Source: Natrarchaeobaculum aegyptiacum
GTDB taxonomy: Archaea > Halobacteriota > Halobacteria > Halobacteriales > Natrialbaceae
Length of the DNA stretch: 64,000 bases
Assembly: GCF_002156705.1 (NCBI RefSeq)
Contig: NZ_CP019893.1
Span: 1,550,001-1,614,000 of the forward strand
Direction of reading: 5' to 3'
Shown: one piece after another, positions 33,277 to 42,029 of the stretch
Layout: each line of letters opens with the position of its first letter
Position numbering within the stretch: position 1 is the stretch's first letter
The notes under the pieces: model-generated
What the model was told of the DNA's origin: nothing
Seen by the model: the letters and a program-made list of their open reading frames with translations, nothing else
Databases searched by the model: none
Made by a program: the position numbers and the translations under genes

Positions 33277-34212
33277 TCAGAGGTCGACCCGATCGAACCG
33301 GTAAGCTGCGATCGCGATCGGGATCGCGATCCACGCGAGGAGGACGACGAGTGCGAACCAGTCCTGGAGGTAAAACGGGATGGTGCCGTCGAACATCGCC
33401 TCGAGCTGGGCGACGGATTCGTCGTCGAGTTCGGCGACGGACGTCACGAGCGACAGGACGTTCCCGTACGCCGCGTTGGGATTGAGCGACTGGAACAGCA
33501 TGAGCAACTCGGCAACGAGTTCGGAGTCAGGGAGGTACTCGAACACCACGAGGAGTACGGCGGCGAAGACGGCGGCCGGCCAGACGACGTAGAACAGGAC
33601 GAAAACGCCGAACGCGGCCGCGGCCGCTAGCGTCGTCGATCGGATCAACGTCGAGACGGTGATCGCGAGTGCGGTGTAAGCGACGCCGTAGAGGACCGAC
33701 ACCAGCAACAGCCCGACGTAGTCAGTGACGTCGAAGGTGCCGAGTAACGCGGCGACGGGGAGCGCAGCGAGAACGAAGCCGATGAGCAGCGACAGCGACA
33801 GGACCGCAGACCGACCGAGGAGTTTGCCGACCACGACGTCGGTCCGGGAGTGAGGCAGCGACAGCAGGATCTTGATGCTCCCCGACTCGCGCTCGCCGGC
33901 GATTGCCTTCCAGCCGAGCACGAGCGCGATCACCGGGATGACGAGCGATCCGATGCTGAAGACCCGCTCGACGAGGACCGCCGTCGTCGCCTCCTGACCG
34001 ATGATCACGTCCCCCTCGAAGTACGCGAGGAGCCCGGTCATAGTGACCAGCAGCAGGAAGAAAAACGCGCTCAGACCCATGAACAGCCACGAACGCACGG
34101 CGTCCTGAAAGTCCTTCTTCGCGATGGCGAGAACGCTCTCGAGCGAGACCGAGTTCACGAACCGGCCACCCGAGGCGGTCGCTCCCGCATCCGGGGCGGT
34201 GTCTGCGCTCAT
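33277..34212 (-). CDS. ABC-2 type transporter permease
   Basis: 311 residues with six predicted transmembrane helices, beginning after VLAIAKKDFQDAVRSWLFMG, the amphipathic N-terminal helix typical of ABC-2/NosY-type permeases. KAIAGERESGSIKILLSLPHSRTDVVVGKLLGR is the conserved cytoplasmic loop and coupling helix of the ABC2_membrane family. The ATG overlaps the stop of the upstream ATPase gene by 4 bp, so both form one exporter. Substrate unknown; drug, lipid or glycan precursor export are all possible. Confidence 0.88.
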   Translation of the reverse strand: MSADTAPDAGATASGGRFVNSVSLESVLAIAKKDFQDAVRSWLFMGLSAFFFLLLVTMTGLLAYFEGDVIIGQEATTAVLVERVFSIGSLVIPVIALVLGWKAIAGERESGSIKILLSLPHSRTDVVVGKLLGRSAVLSLSLLIGFVLAALPVAALLGTFDVTDYVGLLLVSVLYGVAYTALAITVSTLIRSTTLAAAAAFGVFVLFYVVWPAAVFAAVLLVVFEYLPDSELVAELLMLFQSLNPNAAYGNVLSLVTSVAELDDESVAQLEAMFDGTIPFYLQDWFALVVLLAWIAIPIAIAAYRFDRVDL

Positions 34213-35159
34213 CGGGCCTGCACCTCCGACTTCCCCTCTCCAGCACCGTTCGGTCCGGACGTGTAGGCGTGGAAGACGTCCTCGAGCGAGGCCTCGCGGG
34301 TCGAGAAGTCGGTGACCTCGACGCCTTCCTCTTCGAGCGCGCCGAGGACGGCGGTCTTCGAACCGTCGACCTGAACGATCAGGGTCGCCGGGTTCGTCCC
34401 CTCGAGGCTGACCCCCGAGACGTCCGGGAGTGAGCGGACGGTCGCGAGGGCGTCGTCGTCGACCGCGTCGACGGTAACCCGGAGGACGGTGTCGCTGCCG
34501 GCAGCTTCCCGGAGGCCGGCGACGGTGTCGACGGCGACCATCTCGCCCTCCCGGAGGATGCCGACGCGGTCGCAGACGGCCTCGACTTGCTCCATGACGT
34601 GACTCGAGAAGAAGACCGTCGCGCCGCGTTCGTTCTCCTCACGGACGATTTCTCGCATTTCGCGTGCGCCGTTGGGATCGAGGCCGGTCGAGGGCTCGTC
34701 GAGGATGAGCAGGTCGGGATCACCGACGAGCGCCATCGCGAGCATGAGCCGCTGGGACATCCCCTTGGAGAAGCCGCCGGCTTTCTTGTCGATCGCGTCT
34801 GCGAGGCCGACGCGCTCTAAGAGTGCCACCGGGTCGTCGTCGGAACCTTTCGAATCGATCGCGAACTCGAGGTGCTTTCGTGCGGTGAGGCGATCGTAGG
34901 TCTCGACGCCTTCCGGGAGGACGCCGGTCCGGGAACGGATCGTCCGGCTGTGGGCCTGGGCGTCGAGCCCGAGAACCTCGACCGAGCCGGCGGTCGGCCG
35001 GATGAAATCGAGGAGCACGTTGATCGTCGTCGACTTCCCGGCCCCGTTGGGGCCGAGGAATCCGAACACCTCCCCCTCTTCGACGGTGAAAGAGAGGTCG
35101 GAGAGGGCGAGGAACTGACCGTACGATTTGGTCAGATCGTCAACTCGAATAGCGGGCAT
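34209..35159 (-). CDS. ABC transporter ATP-binding protein
   Basis: 316 residues from ATG 35159 (MPAIRVDDLTKSYG), chosen because the upstream 13 codons are not conserved. The nucleotide-binding domain has Walker A GPNGAGKST, a Q-loop region (RTGVLPEG), signature FSKGMSQRL, Walker B LLILDEPSTGLDP and the H-loop FFSSHVMEQVE. The C-terminal ~90 residues form the extra domain of the DrrA/CcmA-like group (LPDVSGVSLEGTN, then ALEEEGVEVTDFSTREASLEDVF). It powers the overlapping permease gene. Confidence 0.93.
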   Translation of the reverse strand: MPAIRVDDLTKSYGQFLALSDLSFTVEEGEVFGFLGPNGAGKSTTINVLLDFIRPTAGSVEVLGLDAQAHSRTIRSRTGVLPEGVETYDRLTARKHLEFAIDSKGSDDDPVALLERVGLADAIDKKAGGFSKGMSQRLMLAMALVGDPDLLILDEPSTGLDPNGAREMREIVREENERGATVFFSSHVMEQVEAVCDRVGILREGEMVAVDTVAGLREAAGSDTVLRVTVDAVDDDALATVRSLPDVSGVSLEGTNPATLIVQVDGSKTAVLGALEEEGVEVTDFSTREASLEDVFHAYTSGPNGAGEGKSEVQAR

Positions 35160-35328
35160 GGGTCCACTGTCAGTGCCGATTCCGATAAGGGTTGTCACTC
35201 GAGATCGTTAATACACTGCCGTCCGGGCTCGGATTAAGTGCCAGGCGGCGTCGACACGTCCTCGTTCGCTCGTATCGCCGGGCAAGCCGACCGGGCGAAC
35301 CCGGCCCGACGACGGCTGACCAGTGGGA

Positions 35329-36636
35329 TCAGTTGCCGTCGGACGGTTCCCCGCTCGAGAGGACGATCGGCTCGCCCGTCGACGTCGGTGCCCCGTTTTC
35401 GAACGTCGACCAGTCGTCGTCCATCTCGTCGTCGGTGAGCAGGCAGTCGTCGAGTCGCTCGAGCAGGGCGTCGCGGTCGAGGTCGCGGCCGATCAGCGCC
35501 AGTCGCGTCTCGCGGTCGCCCCACTTCTCGTCCCACTCGAGGTCGGGCTGGCCGCGGCGGTAAGTTTCCTGGCGGTCTTCGGAGAGGCTGGCGATCCAGC
35601 GGCCGGTCACCTCGAGGGTAGTCTGGTCGCCGGCGTGGCTCATCGTGATGGCCTGGCGCTCCCGGCCGGCGATCCAGCACAGCCCCTTCGCGCGGACGAG
35701 TTCGGTCGGGAGCGACTCGAGGAGGGCGGTCAGACGCTCGGGGTGAAAGGGGCGTCGGCGGTGGTAGCTGTCGACCGTGATGCCGTACTGGTCGGGTGGG
35801 TGTGCGTGATCGTGGCCGTCGTGACCTCGATCGTCGCTGTGGTCGCCCTCGTGGTCGTGCCTATCATCGTGGTCGTGGTCGTGGTCGTGGCCGCCCTCCT
35901 CATCGTCGCCCTCGAGTGCGCGCTTCCAGCCTGCGGCCTCGGTGGCGCTCTCGAGGTCGAATCGCTGGACGCCAAGGAGATTCGGTGGATCGAGCGACCC
36001 GTATTCGGTCGTCACGATCTCGGCACGGGGCTGGAGCGTCTCGAGCAGCGCGACGACGTGCTCGCGTTCGGCCTCGGAGACGAGATCGCACTTGTTGACC
36101 ACCAGCAGGTCGCAGAACTCGACCTGCTCGAGGACGAGGTCTTCGAGCGGGCGGGTGCCGTCGTCGTCGGGGCCCGACGGCGTCGGGAGGTCCAGTTCAC
36201 CGTCACCCGCGTCGGCGTCACTGGCCGCGAACCGGTCGAAAAACCGGCGCGCGTCGACGACCGTCACGACGGCCTCGAGGTCGTAGCTCCCTGCGGCGGG
36301 ACCGCGGACGAACTGGCGGGCGATCGGTTCGGGTTCGCTGACGCCGGAGGCCTCGATCACGAGGTGGTCGAACGCGCGCTCGCGCTGGAGGCGAACGACC
36401 GACCGGGAGAATTCGCCGCCGATTCCACAGCAGATACAGCCGTTCTCGAGCGCCAGGACCTCCTCGCCGGTCTCGAGTTCGGTCCGGGCTTCCACGAGGT
36501 CGGCGTCGACGTTTATCGCGCCGACGTCGTTGACGAGGACGGCGAGTTCGCGGTCGGTCGACTCGAGCAGGCTCGAGAGCAGCGTGGTCTTTCCGGCACC
36601 GAGTTCGCCACAGAGGATCGTGACCGGCGTCGACAT
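35329..36636 (-). CDS. COG0523 (CobW/ZNG-like) GTPase, His-rich, second of pair
   Basis: 435 residues. G1 is GELGAGKTT, the metal-binding CxCC motif is NGCICCGIGG, G3 region is VIEASGVSEPEPIA and G4 is VVNKCDLV. A long His/Asp-rich metal loop (GGHDHDHDHDDRHDHEGD and beyond, residues ~245-280) precedes the CobW C-terminal domain (RRRPFHPERLTALLESLP). These GTPases deliver zinc, cobalt or nickel to client enzymes. The gene follows its paralogue by 2 nt in one operon. The His-rich loop and a NikR-like regulator nearby favour nickel or zinc. Confidence 0.88.
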   Translation of the reverse strand: MSTPVTILCGELGAGKTTLLSSLLESTDRELAVLVNDVGAINVDADLVEARTELETGEEVLALENGCICCGIGGEFSRSVVRLQRERAFDHLVIEASGVSEPEPIARQFVRGPAAGSYDLEAVVTVVDARRFFDRFAASDADAGDGELDLPTPSGPDDDGTRPLEDLVLEQVEFCDLLVVNKCDLVSEAEREHVVALLETLQPRAEIVTTEYGSLDPPNLLGVQRFDLESATEAAGWKRALEGDDEEGGHDHDHDHDDRHDHEGDHSDDRGHDGHDHAHPPDQYGITVDSYHRRRPFHPERLTALLESLPTELVRAKGLCWIAGRERQAITMSHAGDQTTLEVTGRWIASLSEDRQETYRRGQPDLEWDEKWGDRETRLALIGRDLDRDALLERLDDCLLTDDEMDDDWSTFENGAPTSTGEPIVLSSGEPSDGN

Positions 36637-36638
36637 CG

Positions 36639-37844
36639 TTACCGGTTCGCGAGCGCGCGTTCACGTGGCTCTTGCGGTTCGAACGGGTCGGCGTAGGTAG
36701 ACCAGTCCTCGGTCATCTCGGCGTCGGTGAGCAGGCAGTCGTCGAGGCGCTCGAGCAGGCCCTCGGCGTCGAACTCGCGGGCGATGAACACGAGGCGAGT
36801 CATCCGGTCACCCCACTCGTCGTCCCAGTCGTCTTTGAGACCCGGGCGGAGGGTGAAGTAGCGTTGACGTTCGGCCTCGGGGAGCGTGGCGAGCCACTGA
36901 CCCGACGGCCCGGCCCGGACGGATGTGCCGGCCTTGTCGACCCCCATCGCGACGTCCTCGCGGCCGGCACTCCAGAAGAACCCCTTCGCGCGGACGATTT
37001 CGTCGGGCATGTCAGACAGCAGGCTGGCGATCCGCGTCGGGTGAAACGGCCGGTCGCGCTCGTAGACGAACGAGGTGACGCCGTGTTCCTCCTTTGGGTC
37101 GTGGTGGTGATCGTGCTGGAGTTCGTGCTTCCAGCCCGCGGAAGTCTGGGCCCGTTCGAAGTCGAACCGACCCGTCCCGAGGATCTCCTCGAGGTCGACG
37201 TCGCCGAACTCGGTCCGGTGGATCACCGCGCGTGGTTGCAGGCGTTCGAGGACGGCCTCGATCTCGTCGAGCGCGTCGTCGGGGACGAGGTCGCACTTGT
37301 TCAGCAAGAGGACGTCACAGAACTCGATCTGATCGAGCAACACCTCCTCGGGCACGCGGCTGGCGTCGGCCCCGGGCTGGTCCTCGACCAGCGCCGTGCC
37401 GGCGTCGAAGGACTCCCAGACGCTGTAGGCGTCGACCACGGTCACCATCGTGTCGAGTTCGTACGTCCCCGTCGGGTCGAAGTCGGCGTCCTCGAACCCC
37501 ATCGCGAACGTCTGGGCGACGGGGATCGGCTCCGAGATGCCCGAGGACTCGACGAGCAGGTAGTCGAACTCGCGACGGTCGGCGAGTCGACCAACCTCCT
37601 CAAGCATGTCGCCACGGAGTCGACAGCAGATACAGCCGTTCGAGAGTTCGACGATCTCCTGGTCGGTGCCGAGATCGGACTGCTGGGCGACGTGCTCGGC
37701 GTCGACGTTCACCTCGCCCATGTCGTTGACCACGACGGCGACCTCGAGGCCGTGATCGGCGGTCAGGACGTGGTTCAGCACGGTCGTCTTGCCCGCGCCG
37801 AGCGGGCCGCTGAGGACGGTCACGGGAATGCGGTCGTCTTCCAT
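36639..37844 (-). CDS. COG0523 (CobW/ZNG-like) GTPase, first of pair
   Basis: 401 residues from ATG 37844 (MEDDRIPVTVLSGPLG). It has Walker A GPLGAGKTT, NGCICCRLRGDM (CxCC), VESSGISEPIPVA and LLNKCDLV, and the C-terminal CobW domain (RDRPFHPTRIASLLSDMP). A short His patch (HDHHHDPKEEH) sits where the paralogue has a long His-rich loop, so the two may differ in metal affinity or client. It faces the NikR-like gene across a 102-bp divergent promoter region containing an inverted repeat. Confidence 0.88.
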   Translation of the reverse strand: MEDDRIPVTVLSGPLGAGKTTVLNHVLTADHGLEVAVVVNDMGEVNVDAEHVAQQSDLGTDQEIVELSNGCICCRLRGDMLEEVGRLADRREFDYLLVESSGISEPIPVAQTFAMGFEDADFDPTGTYELDTMVTVVDAYSVWESFDAGTALVEDQPGADASRVPEEVLLDQIEFCDVLLLNKCDLVPDDALDEIEAVLERLQPRAVIHRTEFGDVDLEEILGTGRFDFERAQTSAGWKHELQHDHHHDPKEEHGVTSFVYERDRPFHPTRIASLLSDMPDEIVRAKGFFWSAGREDVAMGVDKAGTSVRAGPSGQWLATLPEAERQRYFTLRPGLKDDWDDEWGDRMTRLVFIAREFDAEGLLERLDDCLLTDAEMTEDWSTYADPFEPQEPRERALANR

Positions 37845-37874
37845 CGCGTTGTGAATGCCACCCCGTGGCTTGTT

Positions 37875-37925
37875 AATGTTAGTTATTACGTAAGCAGAGA
37901 GATATGAATAACAATCACTAATATT
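37875..37925. promoter_or_regulatory. Inverted repeat in the COG0523/nikR-like divergent promoter
   Basis: AATGTTAGTTATT (37875-37887) and AATCACTAATATT (37913-37925) are imperfect inverted copies (11 of 13 positions) with a 25-nt spacer, in an otherwise AT-rich divergent region. The two-half-site layout with a wide spacer is like that bound by tetrameric NikR proteins, though the half-site sequence differs from the bacterial GTATGA consensus. Confidence 0.45.
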
Positions 37926-37946
37926 CCACCCCCTGTTTTTCATAGT

Positions 37947-38354
37947 ATGCCAGTCGTCAGCGTCTCGATGCCCGACGAACTGCTCGCGCGCCTCGACGGC
38001 GTCGCCGAGGAGTACGAGTACACCGGCCGCAGCGAGGTCGTCCGCGAGGGAACCAGAACCCTGCTGTCGGAGTTCGACGACCCCTCGCTCGAGGGCCGGC
38101 CGCTTGCCGGGACCGTGGCCGTCTTCTCCCGGCCCGGGGGCGACCGGCACGACCACCACGTCGGCACGCTCCGCCACGAGTACGAAGCTACCATCGTCTC
38201 GAGCGACCACAGCCACGTCGGCGGGTGCTGCCTCGACCTGTTCGTCCTCGAAGGGCAACTCGAGACGATCTCGACGTTCGTCGGCACCTGCCGGGCGCTC
38301 GAGGGCGTTTCGGCGGTCGAGTACTCGCTTACTCCGCTCGACGACCTCGGGTGA
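37947..38354 (+). CDS. NikR-like ribbon-helix-helix metal-responsive regulator
   Basis: 135 residues. Residues 1-45 are an RHH DNA-binding domain (VVSVSMPDELLARLDGVAEEY, GRSEVVREGTRTLL). Residues ~55-135 are an ACT-like regulatory domain. Candidate ligands sit at LRHEYEATIVSSDHSHVGGCC. The His-x10-His-x-His spacing equals E. coli NikR His76/87/89, while the Cys comes 4-5 residues after the last His instead of 6. It probably senses nickel, or possibly another metal, and controls the divergent COG0523 operon and the nearby transporter. Confidence 0.82.
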   Translation: MPVVSVSMPDELLARLDGVAEEYEYTGRSEVVREGTRTLLSEFDDPSLEGRPLAGTVAVFSRPGGDRHDHHVGTLRHEYEATIVSSDHSHVGGCCLDLFVLEGQLETISTFVGTCRALEGVSAVEYSLTPLDDLG

Positions 38355-38390
38355 TTGGTACTCGAACGGTGAACACCAGACGCGACCCCA

Positions 38391-39149
38391 TCAAATGAGT
38401 CCGGTGACGAAGGCGAGCCCCATGCCAACCAACGCGATAGCCGTGATCGTCGGCAGGTACGGCGTCAGGCGTTCGATCCGCTCGCGGTGTCGTTCGTAGC
38501 CGGCGATCAGCGCCAGCGTGGGAGTGACGATCGCGACGATGACCGCGAGCGAGTAGATCAGCATCAACTCGAGGCAGGCGTCGGTGCCCGCACAGATCGC
38601 GAGGATCTGGATCGGTTCTTCGTGGGCGAAGCCGAGCAGGAGGGCAGTCGTCCCGAGCGCGAGCAGGCCGCGTTCGGCGTGTTCCTCGCGGAGATGCTGG
38701 TGGCCGCCGCCGGGGAGGATCGACCGGAGGCGTGCGAGGATGCCGTGATCGTGGTCGTGGTCGTGGTCGTGATCGTGGTCGTGGTCGTGGCCGTGGTCGT
38801 GGTCGTGGTCGTCGTGCGTATCATCGCGTTCGTGCCCGCCGTGAACGTGTCCGTGCCCACCGTTGCGGTACTCGTGGATACCGAGCAAGATGAGGATCGA
38901 CCCCGCGAGGACCCCCATCCACCGGCTCTCGGCGAACTCGGCGACCGTCGCGAACCAGAAGTACGCCAGCACGAGCACGACGCTACTGATCAGGTGGCCC
39001 ACGCCGAGAATCACCGCCGCGAGAAAGCCGTAGAACAGCCGATACTGCCGATTCAGCGCGTACGTCGCCGCGATCGGCCAGCCGTGATCCGGGAGCACCC
39101 CGTGGACGAACCCAACCGCGATCACGCCGAGGACGACGAACAGTTCCAT
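38391..39149 (-). CDS. His-rich nickel/cobalt-type permease (NicO/RcnA/UreH-like)
   Basis: 252 residues, about six transmembrane helices. The first helix carries GFVHGVLPDHGWPIAATYAL, equivalent to the HxxxxDH metal motif of NiCoT/NicO transporters; a second signature is GFAHEEPIQILAIC. Between helices 3 and 4 is an extreme His/Asp loop (HDHDHGHDHDHDH repeats, residues ~108-135), characteristic of RcnA-like efflux and NicO proteins. Convergent with the NikR-like gene, it is probably the transport arm of the same metal circuit. Direction of transport (uptake or efflux) cannot be decided. Confidence 0.82.
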   Translation of the reverse strand: MELFVVLGVIAVGFVHGVLPDHGWPIAATYALNRQYRLFYGFLAAVILGVGHLISSVVLVLAYFWFATVAEFAESRWMGVLAGSILILLGIHEYRNGGHGHVHGGHERDDTHDDHDHDHGHDHDHDHDHDHDHDHGILARLRSILPGGGHQHLREEHAERGLLALGTTALLLGFAHEEPIQILAICAGTDACLELMLIYSLAVIVAIVTPTLALIAGYERHRERIERLTPYLPTITAIALVGMGLAFVTGLI

Positions 39150-39261
39150 ACCGAAACGGGAGTCTCGAGCCCCTAAACGGGTTGTTATGACCAGATCGCC
39201 GATGCCGTAATACCGCTACCAAAGGTTGCTAATCGAGTGGGCAGGGCTGTGAAAATCGACC

Positions 39262-39831
39262 TCAGTTGCCGTCGTCGTACTCGTACTCCGACCGGGGGTC
39301 CTCGACGCCCTCCGTCCGGGAGCCAACCCACGCCCCGAGTGCGAGGCCGTAGACGAGGTGACCCGCGTGGAACAGCGCCAGTTCGTCGGCGTCGAGTCGA
39401 ACGTCGAGGACCTCCTTGAGCATGATCTGCGAGCCGAACGCCGACAGACCCATGCCGTAGACTGCGCCCCAGACGAGCCCCCGCTGTTCGGGTTCGATGG
39501 AGCGTTCCGCGTCTTGCAGGGCAAACAGCGCACCGAAGACCGCTCCCGCCTGCGTCCCGTAGACGAGGTGCAAGAACAGGCCCGCGAGGGGGTGATCGCC
39601 AGGGTCGCCGCCGGCGACGTACTGCGACCAGAAGTTCGCCGACGGCGGGAGCGAGCGCATGATCGGCAACCGGAACGCGGTCATGACGATCGTCGCGACG
39701 AACCCCGCCTGCAGCCCCCGGAGGCCGGCGTAGGCGGCGTGCTCGAGTCTCGAACGGTGGTCGCCCTGTTCGGTTCGGTCGTCGACCTCGCCACCCGGCT
39801 GGAGTCGTCGGAACCGATCGGATACGGACAT
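39262..39831 (-). CDS. Conserved haloarchaeal membrane protein (DUF6789-like)
   Basis: 189 residues from ATG 39831 (MSVSDRFRRLQPGGE). Four hydrophobic segments include LQAGFVATIVMTAFRLPIM, LAGLFLHLVYGTQAGAVFGALFAL, GLVWGAVYGMGLSAFGSQIML and HAGHLVYGLALGAWVGS. The pattern resembles YqhR/DUF6789-type integral membrane proteins found across haloarchaea, function unknown. Reading continues open far upstream only because it lies antisense to the oxidoreductase and larE genes. Confidence 0.7.
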   Translation of the reverse strand: MSVSDRFRRLQPGGEVDDRTEQGDHRSRLEHAAYAGLRGLQAGFVATIVMTAFRLPIMRSLPPSANFWSQYVAGGDPGDHPLAGLFLHLVYGTQAGAVFGALFALQDAERSIEPEQRGLVWGAVYGMGLSAFGSQIMLKEVLDVRLDADELALFHAGHLVYGLALGAWVGSRTEGVEDPRSEYEYDDGN

Positions 39832-39951
39832 CGTGAGGGCGGTCCTACCACGGTCGGCGACGTAAGTGTCGGGCGCGCTGGTGACGGGTTCGGGCTCGAG
39901 TCGAGAAGCCGAATGCGTGGCTATTAGTGGTCGCTCGGTCGACGTGAAACC

Positions 39952-40926
39952 ATGAATTTCGGCGTTCTCGGCACCGCAGGCATCGCCCGGAAGGCGTTTC
40001 TCCCCGCCGTCGAACCAACGGAGCACGCAGTCACCGCCGTCGCCTCGAGGGACGGCGACCGGGCGCAGGCCCTCGCCGACGAGTACGGAATCGACGCCGC
40101 CTACGGGAGCTACGACGACTTGCTCGAGGACGGGTCGGTCGACGCGGTCTACGTCCCGCTGCCGAACGGACTCCACGCGGAGTGGACGAAACAGGCGGCC
40201 GACGCCGGACTGGACGTCATCTGTGAGAAACCGCTGGCGGTCGACGCGGCGCAAGCGCGATCGGTCGTCGACCACTGCGCCGACCGTGGCGTGACCCTGA
40301 TGGAAGCGTTCATGTACCGCTACCACCCCCGGACCGAGCGCGCGATCGAACTGGCCCGCGAGGACCTGGGGGACGTCCGCTCGGTCTCGGCAGCGTTCAA
40401 GTTCCCGCTGTTCGACCGTCCGGACGACGTGCGCCTCTCGCCCGACCTCGACGGCGGGAGCCTGATGGACGTCGGCTGCTACGCCGTCTCCGCCGCCCGG
40501 CAGTTCCTCGGCGAACCCGACCGGGCCTACGCCCACGCCCACGACTCCCGCGGGGCCGGCGTCGACACCGAACTCGCGGGCATCCTCGAGTACGACGACG
40601 GAGCCTCGGCCCGGATCGCCTCCGGGTTCGACACCGAGTCCGTCCAGCGCTACCGCGTCGAGGCCGCAAACGGCTGGCTCGAGGTCCGGGACGCCTACAA
40701 CCCGCCGGACGGCGAACCGCTCGAACTCGAGTACCGGATCGACGGCCGCCACGGCGTCGAGACGTTCGAGCCGGTCGATCAGTACCGCCTCGAGATCGAG
40801 GACTTCGTCTCGAGCGTCGAGTCCGGAGAGCCACCGCGGGTCGACGGCGAGGAGGCGGTCGCGAACGTGCGCGTGATCGACGCCTTGCAGGCGAGTGCCG
40901 AGCGCGGGGAACCAGTCGACCTGTAG
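39952..40926 (+). CDS. Gfo/Idh/MocA-family oxidoreductase
   Basis: 324 residues. The N-terminal Rossmann domain starts FGVLGTAGIARKAFLPAV (GxxGxA dinucleotide motif), followed by VASRDGDRAQALADEYG. The catalytic Lys is in CEKPLAVD and MEAFMYRYHPR is the substrate-side motif usual in the xylose/glucose dehydrogenase and trans-dihydrodiol dehydrogenase group; GGSLMDVGCYAV follows. It resembles NADP-dependent D-xylose dehydrogenases of haloarchaea, but the pentose-degradation partners are not in the window, so the substrate is uncertain. Likely a monocistronic gene ahead of larE. Confidence 0.85.
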   Translation: MNFGVLGTAGIARKAFLPAVEPTEHAVTAVASRDGDRAQALADEYGIDAAYGSYDDLLEDGSVDAVYVPLPNGLHAEWTKQAADAGLDVICEKPLAVDAAQARSVVDHCADRGVTLMEAFMYRYHPRTERAIELAREDLGDVRSVSAAFKFPLFDRPDDVRLSPDLDGGSLMDVGCYAVSAARQFLGEPDRAYAHAHDSRGAGVDTELAGILEYDDGASARIASGFDTESVQRYRVEAANGWLEVRDAYNPPDGEPLELEYRIDGRHGVETFEPVDQYRLEIEDFVSSVESGEPPRVDGEEAVANVRVIDALQASAERGEPVDL

Positions 40927-40980
40927 CAGGAGACGAGCGAACGCAACGTCCTTTTGCCCGTTCGCCCCGAACGGCGGGAT

Positions 40981-41793
40981 ATGACATCGGTCGAGGCGAA
41001 ACTCGAGGCCGCCCGCGAGGATCTCGCGGGCCACGACGGCGTGCTCGTGGCGTTCTCCGGCGGGGTCGACTCGAGCGTGGTGGCCGCACTCGCCCACGAC
41101 GCCGTCGGCGAGGACGCCGTCGCCTGTACGGCCAGAAGCGAGACGCTTCCCGAGGCCGAACTCGAGGACGCCAGACGGGTCGCCGGGGAGATCGGCATCC
41201 GCCACGAGATCGTCTCCTTCTCCGAACTCGAGAGCGAGGCGTTCGTCGCGAACGACGACGATCGCTGCTATCACTGCCGGACGATGCGACTCGGCGAGAT
41301 GATCGAAACCGCCCGCGACCTCGGCATCGAGACGGTCTGTGACGGGACGAACGCCGACGATCCGGGTGCGGGCCACCGCCCCGGCCTCCAGGCGGTCGAC
41401 GAACTCGAGGTCTACTCGCCGCTACTCGCTCACGACGTCTCGAAGGCGGAGGTCAGGGAGATCGCCGCCCACTACGGGCTCTCCGTGGCGGACAAGCCCT
41501 CGATGGCCTGCCTCTCCTCGCGCATCCCGACGGGGCTAGAGGTGACCGACGAACGCCTCACGCGGGTCGAACGGGCCGAGGCCTCGCTGCGCCAGTGGGG
41601 CTTCGACCAGTTCCGGGTTCGCGACCACGACGGCCTCGCCCGGATCGAGGTCGCCGAGGACGAACTCGAGCGCGCGCTCGACCCGGCGTTCGTCGAGACC
41701 GTCCGCGAGGAACTCTCGCGGCTGGGCTTCGACCACGTCACCCTCGACCTCCACGGCTACCGGACCGGGAGTGTCAGCCCAGCGAGCGAGTGA
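40981..41793 (+). CDS. larE: ATP-dependent sulfur transferase LarE
   Basis: 270 residues from ATG 40981. The N-terminal PP-loop ATP pyrophosphatase domain has SGGVDSSVVAALAH, a CYHCR motif and ETVCDGTNADDPG. The C-terminal domain contains KPSMACLSSRIPTG, where the Cys matches the sacrificial cysteine of LarE enzymes that donate sulfur one atom per protein. It makes the dithiocarboxylated precursor of the nickel-pincer nucleotide cofactor. LarB and LarC are not in the window. The link to nickel agrees with the NikR-like and NicO-like genes a few kb upstream. Confidence 0.88.
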   Translation: MTSVEAKLEAAREDLAGHDGVLVAFSGGVDSSVVAALAHDAVGEDAVACTARSETLPEAELEDARRVAGEIGIRHEIVSFSELESEAFVANDDDRCYHCRTMRLGEMIETARDLGIETVCDGTNADDPGAGHRPGLQAVDELEVYSPLLAHDVSKAEVREIAAHYGLSVADKPSMACLSSRIPTGLEVTDERLTRVERAEASLRQWGFDQFRVRDHDGLARIEVAEDELERALDPAFVETVREELSRLGFDHVTLDLHGYRTGSVSPASE

Positions 41794-42029
41794 GTGGGGA
41801 GGTGGGTTCCCGAACCGGCGACGCCGAGTGACGGGGCGTCCGAGAACCGCGCCACGTTGCGGTGGTGTATCACCAGACGTTCGATAGTCGACGCCCATAG
41901 TGAACGCACGTCCGAAATATAACCGAATTCTGGCCATCGAACCCACCATTGAATAGATTGTGCTACTAACGGGCGGGAATATTGCACAATACGATACGAA
42001 CGTCCCACCAGGCGCGGTAGATGTGATCG

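Noticed and set aside
37845-38258. N-terminal extension of the COG0523 gene across the NikR-like gene
   Set aside because: It overlaps the convincing RHH regulator in antisense, and conserved sequence begins only at Met 37844.
38751-38826. GTGGTC-type tandem repeat as a DNA repeat element
   Set aside because: It encodes the His/Asp metal loop of the permease; codon repetition explains it. The same holds for 35803-35900 in the COG0523 gene.
39832-41376. Long leftward open frame opposite the oxidoreductase and larE
   Set aside because: It is the GC-rich antisense shadow of two well-conserved rightward genes; only the part below 39831 has transmembrane helices and conserved sequence.
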